Of a stretch of 64,000 nucleotides of DNA, positions 1 through 12,680 are shown piece after piece. The position numbers and the translations under genes were made by a program. How positions within the stretch are numbered: the first letter of the stretch is position 1; each line of letters starts with the position of its first letter. Under the pieces are notes generated by a model, which worked only from the letters and a program-made list of their open reading frames with translations, was not told where the DNA came from and searched no databases. The stretch lies in contig AJFK01000336.1 in assembly GCA_000467715.1 (NCBI GenBank), positions 21,982 through 85,981 on the forward strand. Direction: 5' to 3'. Origin of the DNA: Hysterium pulicare CBS 123377. Taxonomy: Eukaryota; Ascomycota; Dothideomycetes; Hysteriales; Hysteriaceae.

Positions 1-1960
1 AAGGTCACAAGCCTATATAGAGGGTGATCAGTATACAAAGCCCTTGCAAGTTCTTTATTCAGAAGGCTTAGCATTCCAAGCAAGATACCCACACAAGCGC
101 GTATAAAAGACCGCCAGCTTTGCCACTATCGAGATCCTTTCAAGGTCCAGCCCTTGAGACTTCTGTATTTCCATATTTCTAGCTTTTGCTTTGGGAGAAG
201 CTTGACTGGCAGCATGATCCACTTGCTTGTGACATAGTATGAGACTCCGCGAAATCTAAGGGAGGATCCAGAAAAGGGCGTTTGCCATCATCGCGGGTCT
301 GTGGCTTTTCGTGCCGTTGATATATGTGTGTCTTGGCTAGGATTTGTCTGCTCGTGGAAGTGGCTGGGGGGCATGCGAACTCTCCCGGTTTCCGCCTTTA
401 AGGCGATATCTTAGACGGATTTGTTGCTACTCTTTAGGAATGGCTGCGGGAAATGGTAGCAATAAATTTTAAATCTGCCAAAGAAAACACACTGAAGAAA
501 TAGGAGCACTGGGTGGGTAAAGCCCACGGCAGGGAAAGTATTTTGATGCATAACATAGAGAGTAATCTTACGAAGGGAAAGGGGGTGAACAGGATATACG
601 CACGTTGACTGAGGTTCCGGAAAGGAGAAAGTGAGTCTCCATGTACGCCTACATTTAATCGATACCGACTCAGTGGGTCGAAGTTAGTCCCAGCATGCTG
701 TTCTCGGTGATTCTTGATTGTTCCGTAAGTTGATTGAAAGAGCGAAGGAATCCCTGATTCAAAAGCGCGATTGGCTTCTTTTCCCGGAGTTCTTGAAGTA
801 CAACTGCTCCAACAATAGGAGTCAACACCAAAACATTAATGCAAGTGAGCAAACTTCTTCGTTGCCATGTGTCCTGTCTGCGCAACGCGTTGCTGCCTGA
901 GAAGTGACTCATCGTCCTATGGATGCTACCGTTACGCAAGATTTCGTCCGTGAATGCTTGGCATGCTTCTAAGCAGGATCCTTCGCGTTGAAGAACAAGC
1001 TAAAACACTTCTGAGTGCAAGATTGAATTCCGCATAGAGCATCCCTAAGCAGATAGGCGATCGGCGGTTCGGGACGATGGAGGCCTCCGTGCCCGATTTT
1101 CTTAATCATGCCCAGACGTCGAGCATGCAGGCAGCCATGGATGAGGGGGGAGGGATACAATCACGAAACACATCGTGGTCTGCAACGGACGAATGTCAAA
1201 GGAGAAGTTGTTGCGGAGCCACCATCTGATAGGCGTGATAGGGACGGGACATGGATTTAATAGCCTTCTTCTCCGAAATGACCCCTGGTCTATCCTATTA
1301 TTCGGCTAGATTCCTTACTTCCAGACTCTCAGTGGCCCGGCCCCAACACATGGAAAGCTCCCCGGCACGATGGTTGATGTGCAGGCATACAAGGCACGGA
1401 AGCGCCGCCTGGCTGGCTCTTAGTCCGGCAAACAAATGGACCGCCTCTTTTGGGCTCTTAACAAATATTAGATTGGAAGCCCAGCCTGGTTGATGGATGC
1501 TTGGTTGCTATGGGTTTGCACTGTCTAGGACAATGTTAGTGCCGCTTCAAGTAATAACGTTACGAGGTATCAGCAGGAATGACAGCTGCACTGTGGTCAG
1601 CCACAAAGCTGAAAGATGTGACGCACAAGACACGATGGCGGTCAGGACTTGAGGCGTCAACGATATGCGAGATATGCACCAAGGACGCGAGGAAAAGGCG
1701 AGAAAGGGTGGATATGGGTGGGCTTAGGAGTAGCCAACCACCCGCCATTTCGGACGAATTGTCCTTCCGGAATATAGACGAGGGTCGGTTTCCTCGTGTC
1801 CCGGTCTTTTTGTGGTTTAACGAAAGGCCGAGTGCCCGAGAATGCTATCATCCAAAGAAAGAATGTCGCATTCGCCTTCTCCTTGACGCCTGGACAAGAA
1901 ACGGCTGAATGCAACTGCGACATCTACTACTTCATACTTTCTTTCACCCCTTCCCAACCT
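1..1960. other. Left-edge intergenic region
   Basis: I see no convincing gene in this stretch. Open frames are at most about 110 codons, overlap one another on both strands, and show no family motif or coherent splice structure. The last 100 bases turn pyrimidine-rich as they approach the MFS transporter and belong to its promoter and leader. A gene ending left of the window could contribute 3' sequence here, but nothing shows it. Confidence 0.5.
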
Positions 1961-1970
1961 TTTCTGTTCT

Positions 1971-1980
1971 TTATATAATA
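1971..1980 (+). promoter_or_regulatory. TATA-like element of the MFS transporter gene
   Basis: A TATATAAT core lies about 110 bp upstream of the transporter ATG. It follows a CT-rich tract and precedes an A/C-rich leader, the usual layout of an ascomycete core promoter. It is assigned by position only. Confidence 0.45.
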
Positions 1981-2088
1981 CTTGACCCTCCTCAGGCGCC
2001 TCTTGGTAACTTTCCTTTATCATTACACAACAATCAACTTTAAACAACAAACGCCGATCTGCAACTTGAAAAGCTAATTGCTTTTCCA

Positions 2089-4216
2089 ATGACTCCCGAC
2101 GCCAAAGAGGCTCTTCGTCCTTCTTCCGGGCGAAGTATGTCTCCATCCTCAGACACAACACGGCGCGACATGGATATCGAAAAGAAGGAACCTCTGGATA
2201 GCACCATGGTTTCGGAAGCGCCATCAGTACACGAGAAACCCGAAGAAAATGAACGGGAGGTCGTCAACGAGGCAGAAACAAAAGAAGAGGCAGTCGATAG
2301 CAATTCGGAAGAAGAAGATTTTGACTATCCACATGGATGGAGACTGGGTGCCATTACCCTTGCTCTTTGTCTCTCGGTCTTCTGCATGGCATTGGTGGGT
2401 TTACCGGCTCCCATTCGAAAAACCCGTCAGCACCTAATTCTGATCGCAGGACAATACCATTATCGCGACCGCTATCCCCAGGATCACGGACCAGTTTAAG
2501 GCCCTGAACGATGTCGGTTGGTACGGAAGCGCATATTTGTTGACGACGTGTGCAACACAACTCATATTTGGCAAGCTCTACACTTTCTACAGCATAAAAT
2601 GGATCTAGTATGTTATATTTATTTCCCTATATTCTTCTTTGATGATAGGAAGACTAATATCTCGCTAGCTTGGTGGCGATGGGTATATTCGAGATTGGCT
2701 CTCTCATTTGCGCTGTGGCTCCCAACTCTGTGGCTCTCATCCTTGGCAGGGCCGTCGCTGGTCTTGGAGCTGCTGGTATCTTCTCCGGAGCTATTCTCAT
2801 TGTTGCGAACACCGTCCCCCTCAGCAAACGACCAGTATACATGGGCCTCATCGGTGGAATGTATGGCATTGCCAGTGTTGCTGGACCTCTTATGGGTGGT
2901 GCTTTCACAGACCATCTTTCATGGAGATGGTGTAAGTCACGTCTTGCCGCCTTTGAGATTCCTCGAAAACCAAGCCAGCTTACTGACCGACCTGAAAGGC
3001 TTCTATATAAACCTTCCGTTCGGAGCTATCACGGCTGCATTCATCATCCCGTTTTTCACGATCACGCGTAGGGCGAAGAAGACGGAGGCAACTTTTGCGC
3101 AGCAAATCCAGAAGTTCGATCTTCCTGGTACTGCGCTCTTCCTCCCTGGTAAGATTCTGTTGCTATATTTGCCCCTGCATTAGAATCAATCACTGACGTG
3201 CCCTACAGCGATTGTGTGCCTTTTGCTAGCCCTGCAATGGGGTGGATCAAAGTACGCCTGGGGCAACGGACGAATCATTGCGCTGTTGGTTATCGCTGGT
3301 CTTCTTGTTATTGGCTTCATTACTATTCAGTGGTGGAAGCAGGAGGACGCCACCGTTCCCCCAAGGGTCTTCTTGAACCGCAACGTCTGGGGCTCAGCCT
3401 GGTTCGGCGCTATGCTAGGTGCCTGCTTCTTTTTAATGGTGTATTACCTGCGTAAGTCACTGTATTCTGTCCTCCTTCCCGAAGACTTCGTCTAACAGCT
3501 CCCAGCAATCTGGTTCCAAGCCATCAAAGGCGTCTCAGCCACTAAATCTGGCATCATGAACCTACCCGCAATTCTTGGTCTTGTCGTTGTCTCGATGGCA
3601 GCAGGTGGTGCAGTGACAGCTATTGGCTACTATACGCCTTTCATGCTCGTATCCTCGTGTCTCATGGCCATCGGCGTCGGTCTTCTATCAACCTTGAAAA
3701 CCGATTCAGGCCACTCCAAGTGGATTGGATACCAGTTTGTATTTGGTAAGCCTTTTCTTTCGTATATTCGTACGTCTTTTTGTTGAATCTGGAAGCTTAC
3801 TCTCAGTTATAGGCGCAGGTGTAGGCTTCGGCATGCAACAAACCCTCATCGCCGTGCAAACCGCTCTCCCAGCGGAGGACATCCCAATCGGCACCGCCAC
3901 CATGATGTTCGCCCAAACACTTGGTGGTGCTCTCTTCATCTCCGTGGGCCAAAATGTTTTCACGAATCAACTAATCAAGAATCTGCAAGCTGTCGTTCCG
4001 GATCTGAACCCGGCGATCGTTCTCAAGGTCGGCGCGACAGAGCTTAAGAACGCCATTCCGACACAATTCCTCCATGGCGTCTTGTCCGCTTACAACAAGA
4101 CCTTGACGCAGGTGTTCTATGTCTCTGTGGCCACGGGCGCTCTATCGATATTTGGAGCCGCTGCTGTCCAGTGGTTATCAATGAAAGGGAAGAAGATCCA
4201 GATGGCAGCGGCGTAA
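2089..4216 (+). CDS. MFS drug:H+ antiporter, 14-TM (DHA2) type
   Basis: Predicted plasma-membrane exporter of 587 aa that would expel toxic or secondary metabolites in exchange for protons. Seven exons are inferred, with introns 2395-2449, 2608-2668, 2932-2998, 3149-3208, 3452-3505 and 3746-3812; together they restore one continuous frame. Family marks: an acidic cytosolic N-terminus of about 85 residues, then [14 protein letters not shown] (from residue 102), the [15 protein letters not shown] stretch, and [13 protein letters not shown], a hallmark of fungal 14-TM exporters (TOXA/Aflt-like). The C-terminus is short. No biosynthetic genes lie beside it, so the substrate cannot be inferred; general drug or metabolite efflux is likeliest. 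A CT-rich promoter with a TATA-like element lies directly upstream. The call of the superfamily is firm, the substrate unknown. Confidence 0.92.
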
Positions 4217-5074
4217 GCGTCAACCTACCGTCTCGCTCCTCTCTTTCAACCTGCATTTTTGCAGCTTGGTCCTTTCGTCTTCGACCACTATAGAAATACT
4301 CGAGACCCGTGTCGCATTTTCAGCGTCTAGGGCATGCGTTCCGGATCATCACACCTCTTTCGACATCTTCGCAATGTAGAAGGGTATATCTATTCTTCAT
4401 AGACAGCGGATCACGGCCTTGATTTCGCTATTTCCTTTTTTTGCCTTCTTTGCTCTTCTTGTATCATATCAGTCTTGTAATAAACAGCACGCAGAAGCTG
4501 AATCTCCTCTATACCCACCATAGATTTCGGATCGGATTGGATATCGAGCTGTTGGGAGCGGACGTCCTTGGATGGGGCTGTTGGGAGCGGGCAACCCTGG
4601 TGCGGAGGCTCTTGAGCAATGTAAATATACCTAAGTCGTGTCAAAACAAACAACAATCGAAGAATGGTTGTAAAATCTGAATACTGCACATTTCGAGCCT
4701 CTTATAGTGAAGATAAACCAGTGCCGTGCTTCTCTCGGCCGAGAATCCTAAGAGAGTTTTGTGTAATTTATCATTATAAACTGGGAGGCTTCACAAAATT
4801 CGTCCGGTTAGAGAGGAGGAAGCTTGCCGTATCTTGTGTGCCTTGCTCCTGTTCATGGACGGCCTATAGGTCTATGTACTACACCTTGAATGGATTGTAT
4901 GGTTTAAGGGTCTTGTCATAATCACTCTGTGAAATATGTGCTGAATGTTCATGAAATGTATTACCTCTCAGACCTCTTATGAGGGTTGGCCCGTGCCCCT
5001 CACTACCATGATCGATCTGTACCACTACGACTTAGACTGCTGTGGCTCTCTGCATCTTCTAACCTCTCACAACT
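4217..5074. other. Intergenic region between MFS transporter and HET fragment
   Basis: No gene is recognised. Near 4545-4600 a 14-nt block (GCTGTTGGGAGCGG) occurs twice about 30 bp apart. The rest holds the 3' end of the transporter transcript and sequence leading into the HET-type remnant. Confidence 0.5.
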
Positions 5075-5467
5075 ATGTCCAAACTCCGGCCCTGCGATTT
5101 GTGTGGTTTCCCCGTCGACTCGTTAAACAGTCATCAAGCAGCCACTCCAAGAAAGCAGTTTCGACATGATCGTCAGGATCTCGAATATTTCCAACCCGAT
5201 ATCGACAACCTCAGATTCAAGTTTCGATTTGGGGACTTGCAAAGATCAGCTGATGCTGGATGTCGAACATGCTCTGTGATTAGAACTGCAATTCTGCATG
5301 AATCTAGTTCTCCAGAACAGGATCCGAACCAGGACACCTTAGAGTGGAGCATGCCGGGGATGCTCGCATACAAGGGCCAAAGCCATCAAATGATGTTTGA
5401 ACTCTTCGCGGCCGACGCTTACGGACACTATTATTTGAAATGCAGAAGAAAATTAGGCCCTTTCTAA
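5075..5467 (+). pseudogene. HET-type protein, N-terminal fragment only
   Basis: This 130-codon frame starts at an ATG and reads like the N-terminal module that precedes the HET domain in many fungal heterokaryon-incompatibility proteins. It has a CDLC knuckle at residues 7-10, a FRFGDLQRSADAGCRTC segment where Leu/Ala-x-x-Gly-Cys-x-x-Cys is expected, and a following hydrophobic stretch. Intact relatives run to 600-800 aa and carry the HET domain itself. Here the frame stops at TAA and only about 120 bp separate it from the convergent gene's stop codon, so there is no room for a HET domain. I infer a truncated relic; a short expressed protein cannot be excluded. Confidence 0.55.
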
Positions 5468-5584
5468 TATCAAGGTACATAATCCAAGTCTATCTATCTA
5501 TACTCAAAATTCTCTCAAAGAAAATCCAAAAAGGGGTATCTTATATCCATTCATAAAACTCATCAATCTCTCACCCTCTCCCTT

Positions 5585-7345
5585 TCAATACCTAAACGCC
5601 ACAATCCCCGCCCTCTCCGGATCCAGCTTCCCCAAAACAGACTTCTCACACTTCTCCAACGCCAAAGCCCCATTAATAACCAGACTCACCGCTCGTCCCA
5701 ACACATCCACATACCGTCCCTGAACAGCCGGATTCACATGCGGCAAACTGATAATCGAATCCAACCACTCACAAATCTGCTCATGGTGCCACTCAGGATT
5801 ATATCCACCGGCCCCCGTTCCAGCTCCACTAGCAGGATTGAACCCCGCCGTCCGCATCTGTGATAGAGTCCACGGGCTCCAAGCGACGATGGGCGCGCGC
5901 GAGGTTACTGGTAAGACGAGAGCGGGACATCCGTCCATGAGGTGGAATATTATGGTTCCGCAGCCGGGGCGGCGGGAGGTAGACCACATGTTTGCGCGGA
6001 AGGGAGAGATGCCTGTGAAGAGGAGGAGGAGACGGTTGCTGTTTATGTCGTGGGATGGGTCGGGGTCGCAGAGGGAGACGACGTGGGAGGTTTCCGAGAG
6101 GAGTTTGTGGGTTAGGGCGTAGTCGCCTTTTAGAGAGGGAGAGGGATTAGCTTATTGGGGATCGGTTGAGAGGATGGGGAAAGGAGGAAAGGGATAGAGA
6201 TAGCGTTACTTACCACCGAGAAACGGCCCAAAGAACTGAGCGATTGCGAAGTCGTTGGCTCGTGGTATGACAGGTGTTCTAGCGCTAGCGAATAAATAAG
6301 GACAGAACCATCCTTTCTCACATGCTTGTGCGTTTCGAGTGGGATAGATGCCTACGAAGCGCAGATCGGCGTCTACGCCCATGAGTTTGTGCTTTATACC
6401 GACTTGGAGGCTTTTCATGTTAGTCGTTTGGATCATTTTCTCTTCTTCTGGGAGCATGTGTTCGATTACCCCTTTATCGATGGCTTGTTCGACGAGCTGG
6501 AAAACGCCATACTTTAGCACTGTGCTGGCTACAATGGTTCCTGCGCCGCTTGATACAATCTCGGCTATGAAGCTGTCGGCGCCGAACATGCCTGTGACCG
6601 CTCCGTCCATACCATCAACTAGCGGTGCGCCCACAAAAGCAAACGTCGTGAAGAGCACGGCGTCTCGGTAGCGGACATTGGGGAGAGTGACGGGATTGTT
6701 GTCACCCCAGGGAGAAAGCGATGCGGGCATTTTCATAGCGGACGTGGCAGTTTGTACGGAAGCTCTGGCGACGCGGCCTACGAGGGTGTCGCCTAGAAAT
6801 CTTTGCATGGTACCCGTCTTCTTTTCGTCCTTATGGGAAGGAGTGCTAGAATGGCTGCCTGGCGTTGCTGGTTTCGAAGAGCCGAAGAGTCCAGAAGGGG
6901 TTGTTTGAGTAAATGCTGGGTTTTGTGGTTGTATCATGGGTGGTTGTTGTGGGGGAAGCATTTGCTGCGGTGTCATTACTTGCTGTGGGGACATCATCTG
7001 TTGGGCCTGTTGTTGGAACATTTGGAGTTTCTCTGGAGGTATGCTCTGCATTATTGTTTGGACTTGCTGTTGCTGTTCCATGGTCATATTTGGCATATTT
7101 GGGGGATACTGCTGCTGAGGGGCGATGGGTTGCTGGGGTTGTTGCTGGAATTGGGGTTTCTCTTGCGGAAAGACATTCTGCTGCTGTACCGGTACTTGTC
7201 CATAGGCGGGTCCTGGTTGAGGTGGTGTAGGCGTAGGCACGGGATATCCCTGTGGCTGTGGAGTTGTGGTATATGGAGGCGGAGGAGCAGCTGAGTTGGG
7301 ATCGAACTGGCCCATCGAAGGGTTCGGTTGTGGTATGAGTGGCAT
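5585..7345 (-). CDS. Conserved Pro/Gln-rich protein with PPPPY motif, function unknown
   Basis: Two exons (intron 6127-6213, with a good GCTAATC branch site) give 557 aa. Residues 1-170 are low-complexity Pro/Gln/Met-rich sequence and contain PPPPY at 21-25, a candidate WW-domain ligand. From about residue 185 the protein becomes ordered, with alternating hydrophobic segments, several Gly-rich turns and a Cys-containing CEKGWFCPYLFA segment, ending in a helical tail. I do not recognise a domain. It is transcribed divergently from a WW-domain protein gene, which makes a partnership worth testing. The 3' exon has an abrupt composition change: the coding strand is C-rich at its start and G-rich at its end. 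The product is likely intracellular; no signal peptide is visible. Confidence 0.8.
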
Positions 7346-8524
7346 GTTGGGATATTCAAATGAGGGGCTGTCTTGATGTAGGAAGTATAATTTAATTGTG
7401 GCACAGTAGAGTGCAGTTTGGAAGGATTATTGATGCGTGAAGTAAAGATTGAAGGCCTAAGATCAAAAGAAACGGAAGATTGAAATTCAGAAGATATATA
7501 CTGAAAGGAAGAACGAGGGAAAAAAAGGTGGTGGAGGTACAGCGCCGTATCTAAGGCTGGCACACTGATCAGCCGCACTGAGGCGTCTGGCATCTTTACC
7601 CCTTGCGGAGGTTTCAAGCGGACAACGCTTGCTCAAACAAGCGAAAGACATCTCAAAGCAAAGCACCACGTCTCTTGGCAATGAAAAAGCGCTCGGAAGG
7701 ATCCTTGGCTTTCGAGGCGCGCATTTGGGGCTGGGTTGGTAGACAAGTGTGAGGTTGGAAGGGTGAGAATCCGTGGTGTTGAGGGGCAGGTCCAAGCCCT
7801 AGCAACGAAAAGAGCATCCGGAAACATAAACTCGATATCAGTGATTATGACGGAAATCATGATGAATTCCATAGGAAGATTGGCTTGGTAGATATTTATA
7901 ACCAACTGCAGGGAAGAACGTATCGTGCCGAGCCGCTCATGCGCCGGCGAGATACCGCGAGAAGCATGGAAATGGCTGCAAGCGGCCGTGGAATGGGTCT
8001 CAGCGCTATGTCCAGGTCGTTTGATTGTACAAAATGGATAGCTTGCCCTGTTCAACCCTGTTCAACTCTCCAGTCATGGCACGGCTGTCCCCTCTTGCAA
8101 CTTCGTCGGGCGGCTGCCAAGTGTGAGCAATTCGGCCATGGAGCGCGCGTATGGTGGTGATTGCGCCAATCAGGGGCTGGCACTGCCTCGGGCGCTTCGA
8201 GGGAGCAGGCCGGTCACCAAGAAGAGGCCCGCCGAAGAGCAGTCGAGTGCAGCAGCGAGATGGGCGGGCTACGTAAGTAGGCATTTTGCACCTGTGCCTC
8301 ACCAAGACCTGGTATGACTTCTCTCTCCTCCTCTTGCGCTGGAATATATTGACAAGTCATCAGTCCTCCAGTGCTTTGCGCTCTGCTCTCCTATCCCGCA
8401 ACTTCCTGCGTCAGCGTCATCTCTACCCCACCATCCATACGCCTCATCCCGTCCGAGTTCACTGCACCACTATCCAAAAATAAGCCGATCCAACAAGCCA
8501 AAAGTCTCTCCATACATATAAGCC
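7346..8524. other. Shared divergent promoter region
   Basis: About 1.2 kb separates the start codons of two divergently transcribed genes. It contains the leaders of both and a CT-rich, TATA-poor run just before the rightward ATG (8330-8520). No open frame here resembles a known protein. Confidence 0.5.
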
Positions 8525-11500
8525 ATGGATGGTCGCAAACAGGGACGGCCGGACGAGGAGCTCTTCCTCAGACCCTCCGACATCCCAGACACCCCTACTG
8601 TAGGGCCTCTGAGGATTAACAAGAGGGAATCAGCTTCAACAAGCCCTCCACCACGAGCTGGCTCTGCCGGAAGTGCAACTGAAGGATTCTCGCGCCCACC
8701 GCCTATGCCAACCTTCCCGGCGCCCCCCACGAGTCCACCCACAGCTCCCCTACCCTACCCAGACGATCGAGTCCGACAACAAGCTCAGCTTGGGCAGGCA
8801 AGGTATACACCACTGTCTGAGCGAGAGAGAGCAGCAAGAAATGCTACACCACCAGAATCAGAAGGAAGGAGACGTCGTTCAAGCGCTACACAGCCCGGAG
8901 GCTCTCCTCGTATCAAGTTCGAGGCGAATGATCCGAACAGGCCTACATTATCAGGATATGCACATGCTCCAAGAACTGGAGAGGGCCGTGATCCCACAAC
9001 CGTTCAACCTTCAAAGCTGGCTGAGAGGCGAGGGACTGTCCCCAAACCTTTGCCAGATTCTCCTGGCCCAGAGACTCCTGATAAGGAGGACTTGTTCCAG
9101 AGGCAACCGCAGCGGAAAGGCAGTGAGCCCAATCCGAACCCCTATCCAGATTATCACCAGCAGTACTGGCCGCCTCCCCAACCGACTTCGCCCAAAGGTC
9201 CTGCACTCAAGATTCCCAATCCAGGTGGAGTCAATAGGTTGAGCTCTACAGCTTCAACATCGACTACAAGGGCGCAGAGGGGATCGCCTCCTCCTCCAGA
9301 GACGCCTATAATTCCACCTCCTAGTGGTGGAATTGAGGCGCGATTTGCTGCAGCAGGAATTGCCGGTACATCGACTTTGACCAGTTTGCAAGCGCAAAAT
9401 GCTCAAAATGCTGCAGCGGCTCAGCGTAATCAAGTCTATGCGAATTCTCAGCCTAGGACAAACGTCTCGTCTCCGCCTCCTCAGCAACAGCAACCACCAA
9501 GAAGACCATGGACACCAACCGAGCAACCTGGAAGCCAGCCACATGGTCCTCCAACTGTGTATCAAGGTCCGAATGAGGTTGCAGCGCAGTCTGGCTCATC
9601 ACAGCCACCTATGAGCGCGAACTCACCGCCTCGGTCAAATACGATACCCCAAGAATATCCACTGCAGCAAGACATGGGCCGAATGAATATAAATGAAGAG
9701 CCTCCTCCAGCGTATTCAAGTTTACAACAGTCGGGGACTGTTGCAGGCGCAACAACAGCACAAGGATATCCAAACGAGAAGCGGCCTGCGGCGATTACAT
9801 CGCCGACTCCACAGGCAGGTGTGATGAGTGACTCAAACCTCCACGGGCATCCAGCTTTTGCCAACGATCCTCGTCAACAGACAGGGCCCTCACCTCAGCC
9901 AACAATGATGGGTGGAACATTAAACCAAAACCAGGCAAATGCCTCACCAGCTCCTGGTCCAGGACCAGGGCCGGCATCTCCACCGCCATTGCCAGAAGGA
10001 TGGATTGCGCATCTTGATCCGAACTCAGGACAGTATTACTACATTCATCTTCCAACGCAATCAACACAATGGGAGTTCCCCAAGGGTCCTACGCCTCTGA
10101 ATCTGAACGAGCCAATGTCGCCCACGGGATCTTTTGCGAACCCATTAGCCTCACCCAGCTTCGGGCCACTTGGTGGTAAAACCCCACTTGCTTCTCCCGG
10201 CTTCCCGCCGCAACAAGCATCGTATCATGGCGACATGGTTGGTATGGCCGGTCTGGCCACTCCGACAATTGGTGGATTTACAGGTCCTCCTCCAGCAGCT
10301 GGTGTGGATATGTACAAGGTAGCGCCCACTAACAGCGTGTACTTTGGACCATATCTTAGGTACACGAACATGGACCTTGAGCGAGGATTGTGGCTCGGGT
10401 CTATACTGCTCGTTACCAATACCCCACACCCTCCAACGATCCACATTCATCAGAGTACGGATCTCTCTCCAAACCCACGGCAACTCAAGGCAAACCCCAT
10501 ATATACCCATCAGACATGGATCTTCTATAGATATGACATCGACTTGAGGATGGAAGAAGATCACGCTGCCAAATGGACTTATGCGATCACTTCTCATCTA
10601 GGATGCACTCGTTTTGAGTTCCTTGTCGCAGGCCGCCATGAGACAAGCTGGCGATTCATCGCGCATTCAGGTAACGACTTCGCTCTCAATGTCAATGCAA
10701 ATGAGAGGTCAAAGCTGGGCGGTATTGGGTTCATGTGGAAAGACATTCTGCAAAAGAATGCTGAGTGCGGTGGTTTCCATGTGCAAATAGGCCTGGGTGG
10801 TCAAATATACGCAGACCGGATCTGGAAAGAAATTCCGCTACTCAAGCAGTGGACAGCCACCAGCGGAAAGGAGATCCGAAAGAACGCTCCGTGGACTGCG
10901 AAGCATGAAGAGGAGGTCTGCCATGCTTACTTCCATTACTACACCAGCCATTTTGATCAACCGCATTTGAGAGAGGCATTCGCGCAAATACCGCACATCC
11001 TGACCCTGGATGACCATGATATGTAAGCTCAACAACTTCCGCTAGTCAGGATTTGTATCTAACGATTTCGTAGCTTCGATGGGTTTGGCTCATATCCTGA
11101 GTACATGCAATTCTCCAATATGTTCAAAAATATTGGCAGAGTCGGAATCGAAATGTACCTTTTGTTCCAGCACCACACAACGCTCGAAATCCTTCGTAAC
11201 GTTAGCAATGATATGGACCTTTTCACCATTACGGGGACTGGTTGGCATTTTATTAAATACCTAGGTCCATCCGTGGTCGTGGTTGGACCCGATTGCCGGT
11301 CAGAGCGAAATCCTCATCAAGTTATGGCCGGGCCAACATATCAAGGTATCTTTCCCAAAGTTGCTACTCTTCCTCCTAGCGTTCAGCACTGTATCTGGAC
11401 GATACCTATTCCTATTGTTTACCCTCGTCTGGAATCTGTTGAACATCTGGCCAACACTGTAGCAACTGGGAAGAAGGCAGTCACTGGTACCTTTAATATG

Positions 11501-12276
11501 CTTGGCAAAGTGACGAGCTCTGTTGCTGGAGTCGTCGGCGCTAAGAGCATGGTTGGTGAAGGTTTCAGCTCGGTGAAGAAAGCTATTGGCAAATCGGGTC
11601 TGATGAGTGGTGTTTTGAGTCCTTTTGGAGAGATTGATCTACTAGATGAGCTCAGAGATCAATGGACCCACGAATCGAAGGTGAGTCAACAGAAACATGA
11701 TAAACCGAAGACAAAGTATATCTAACATAACCGCAGGATTTGGAGCGAACATACCTTATCCGAACTCTCCAAGGAATCGCGCACAACAAGTCACTTCGAA
11801 TGACGTTCTTCTCTGGTGGCGTCGACTGTTGTGGCGCTGGACTTGTCCATGACCCATCGAAACCACAAGACCACAAGACAATGTACCAAATTATATCGGC
11901 GTCGGTCGTCAATGCACCACCAAGCAATTATGTACTGAAGTTACTACATAACAACCGAGCACTCTACATTCCACAAAACGGCCATCGTAGCACGCACACA
12001 CCTTCAGATACCAAGGAAGACATGATGGAGATTTTTACCCAAGATGTGAATGGCTCAGCACGGGAATACAAGAGACTAATGGGTAGGAGGAACTACGTTG
12101 CCTGCGTGATCTATGACCCCGAAATTGTGAACGGCACTTTTGGACAAGCCGTCCCAGGTCACGGTAGTGGCAAGCTGAGCTTAGCAGTGGACTTTATGGT
12201 ACAAAATGAGGCGCCTTATGCTCCTCCTATGAAGTACGGACCCGTTATTATTCCGAGCTTGGAGTATGGGCGGTAA
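8525..12276 (+). CDS. WW-domain and PhoD-like phosphatase protein
   Basis: Three exons (introns 11023-11073 and 11681-11736) give 1214 aa. Residues 1-480 are disordered, rich in Pro, Ser and Gln, and include a PPAY motif at 394-397. A WW domain spans about 489-522: LPEGW at 489-493, the aromatic triplet at 504-506, W516 and P519. From about residue 600 to the end the sequence matches the fungal PhoD-like metallophosphatase type, with the metal-binding motif DDHD at 829-832 followed by IFDGFGSYPEY; the first intron interrupts this motif. Related fungal proteins are large cytosolic proteins of poorly defined substrate; a phosphodiesterase or phosphatase role is inferred from the family. The WW domain should recruit PPxY partners, and the divergent neighbour carries one. 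Its own PPAY could act in cis. Confidence 0.85.
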
Positions 12277-12680
12277 GGCGATTATTTGCTGTTTGTCTTA
12301 TCTGTGGCGAGCTTTGCTTGGTGTTAGCGTGCATGGCGAGGCAAAGCCTTTTCCTTTCAGAATATAACGACTTGATAAGTTTGGGGTTTTACGGAGCAGA
12401 TAGAGCTTATGGTTGACTCAATCCACAATGAAATGATATCCAACAAATTTTCTTTTACGCTAGTTGGTGATATTTGAAAAGCGGTTTGTACGAGCACGAA
12501 GGTATCAGATAAATACATTTCACACAATTTCTGCTCTTCTTATTTATTCTACGAATTCTAATTGATCTTGCTCCCTGTAGCAAAGAGCTTTGCGATTCCA
12601 TTCACGTGATGATGTTCGTGGTCGCAACTCCGAAGAGCCATCCCCACCCTCAAAGCTTTTGAATACCACACCCCAACAAC
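12277..12680. other. Short intergenic region
   Basis: About 400 bp between two same-strand genes. It holds an AT-rich 3' region (12400-12560) and a short leader. I see nothing else. Confidence 0.5.

Noticed and set aside
1817-2224. 135-codon minus-strand frame over the MFS leader
   Set aside because: It overlaps the transporter promoter and first exon antisense and has no motif.
6803-7294. 163-codon plus-strand frame rich in Leu, Trp and Cys
   Set aside because: It is the antisense image of the Pro/Gln-rich repeats of the real minus-strand gene.
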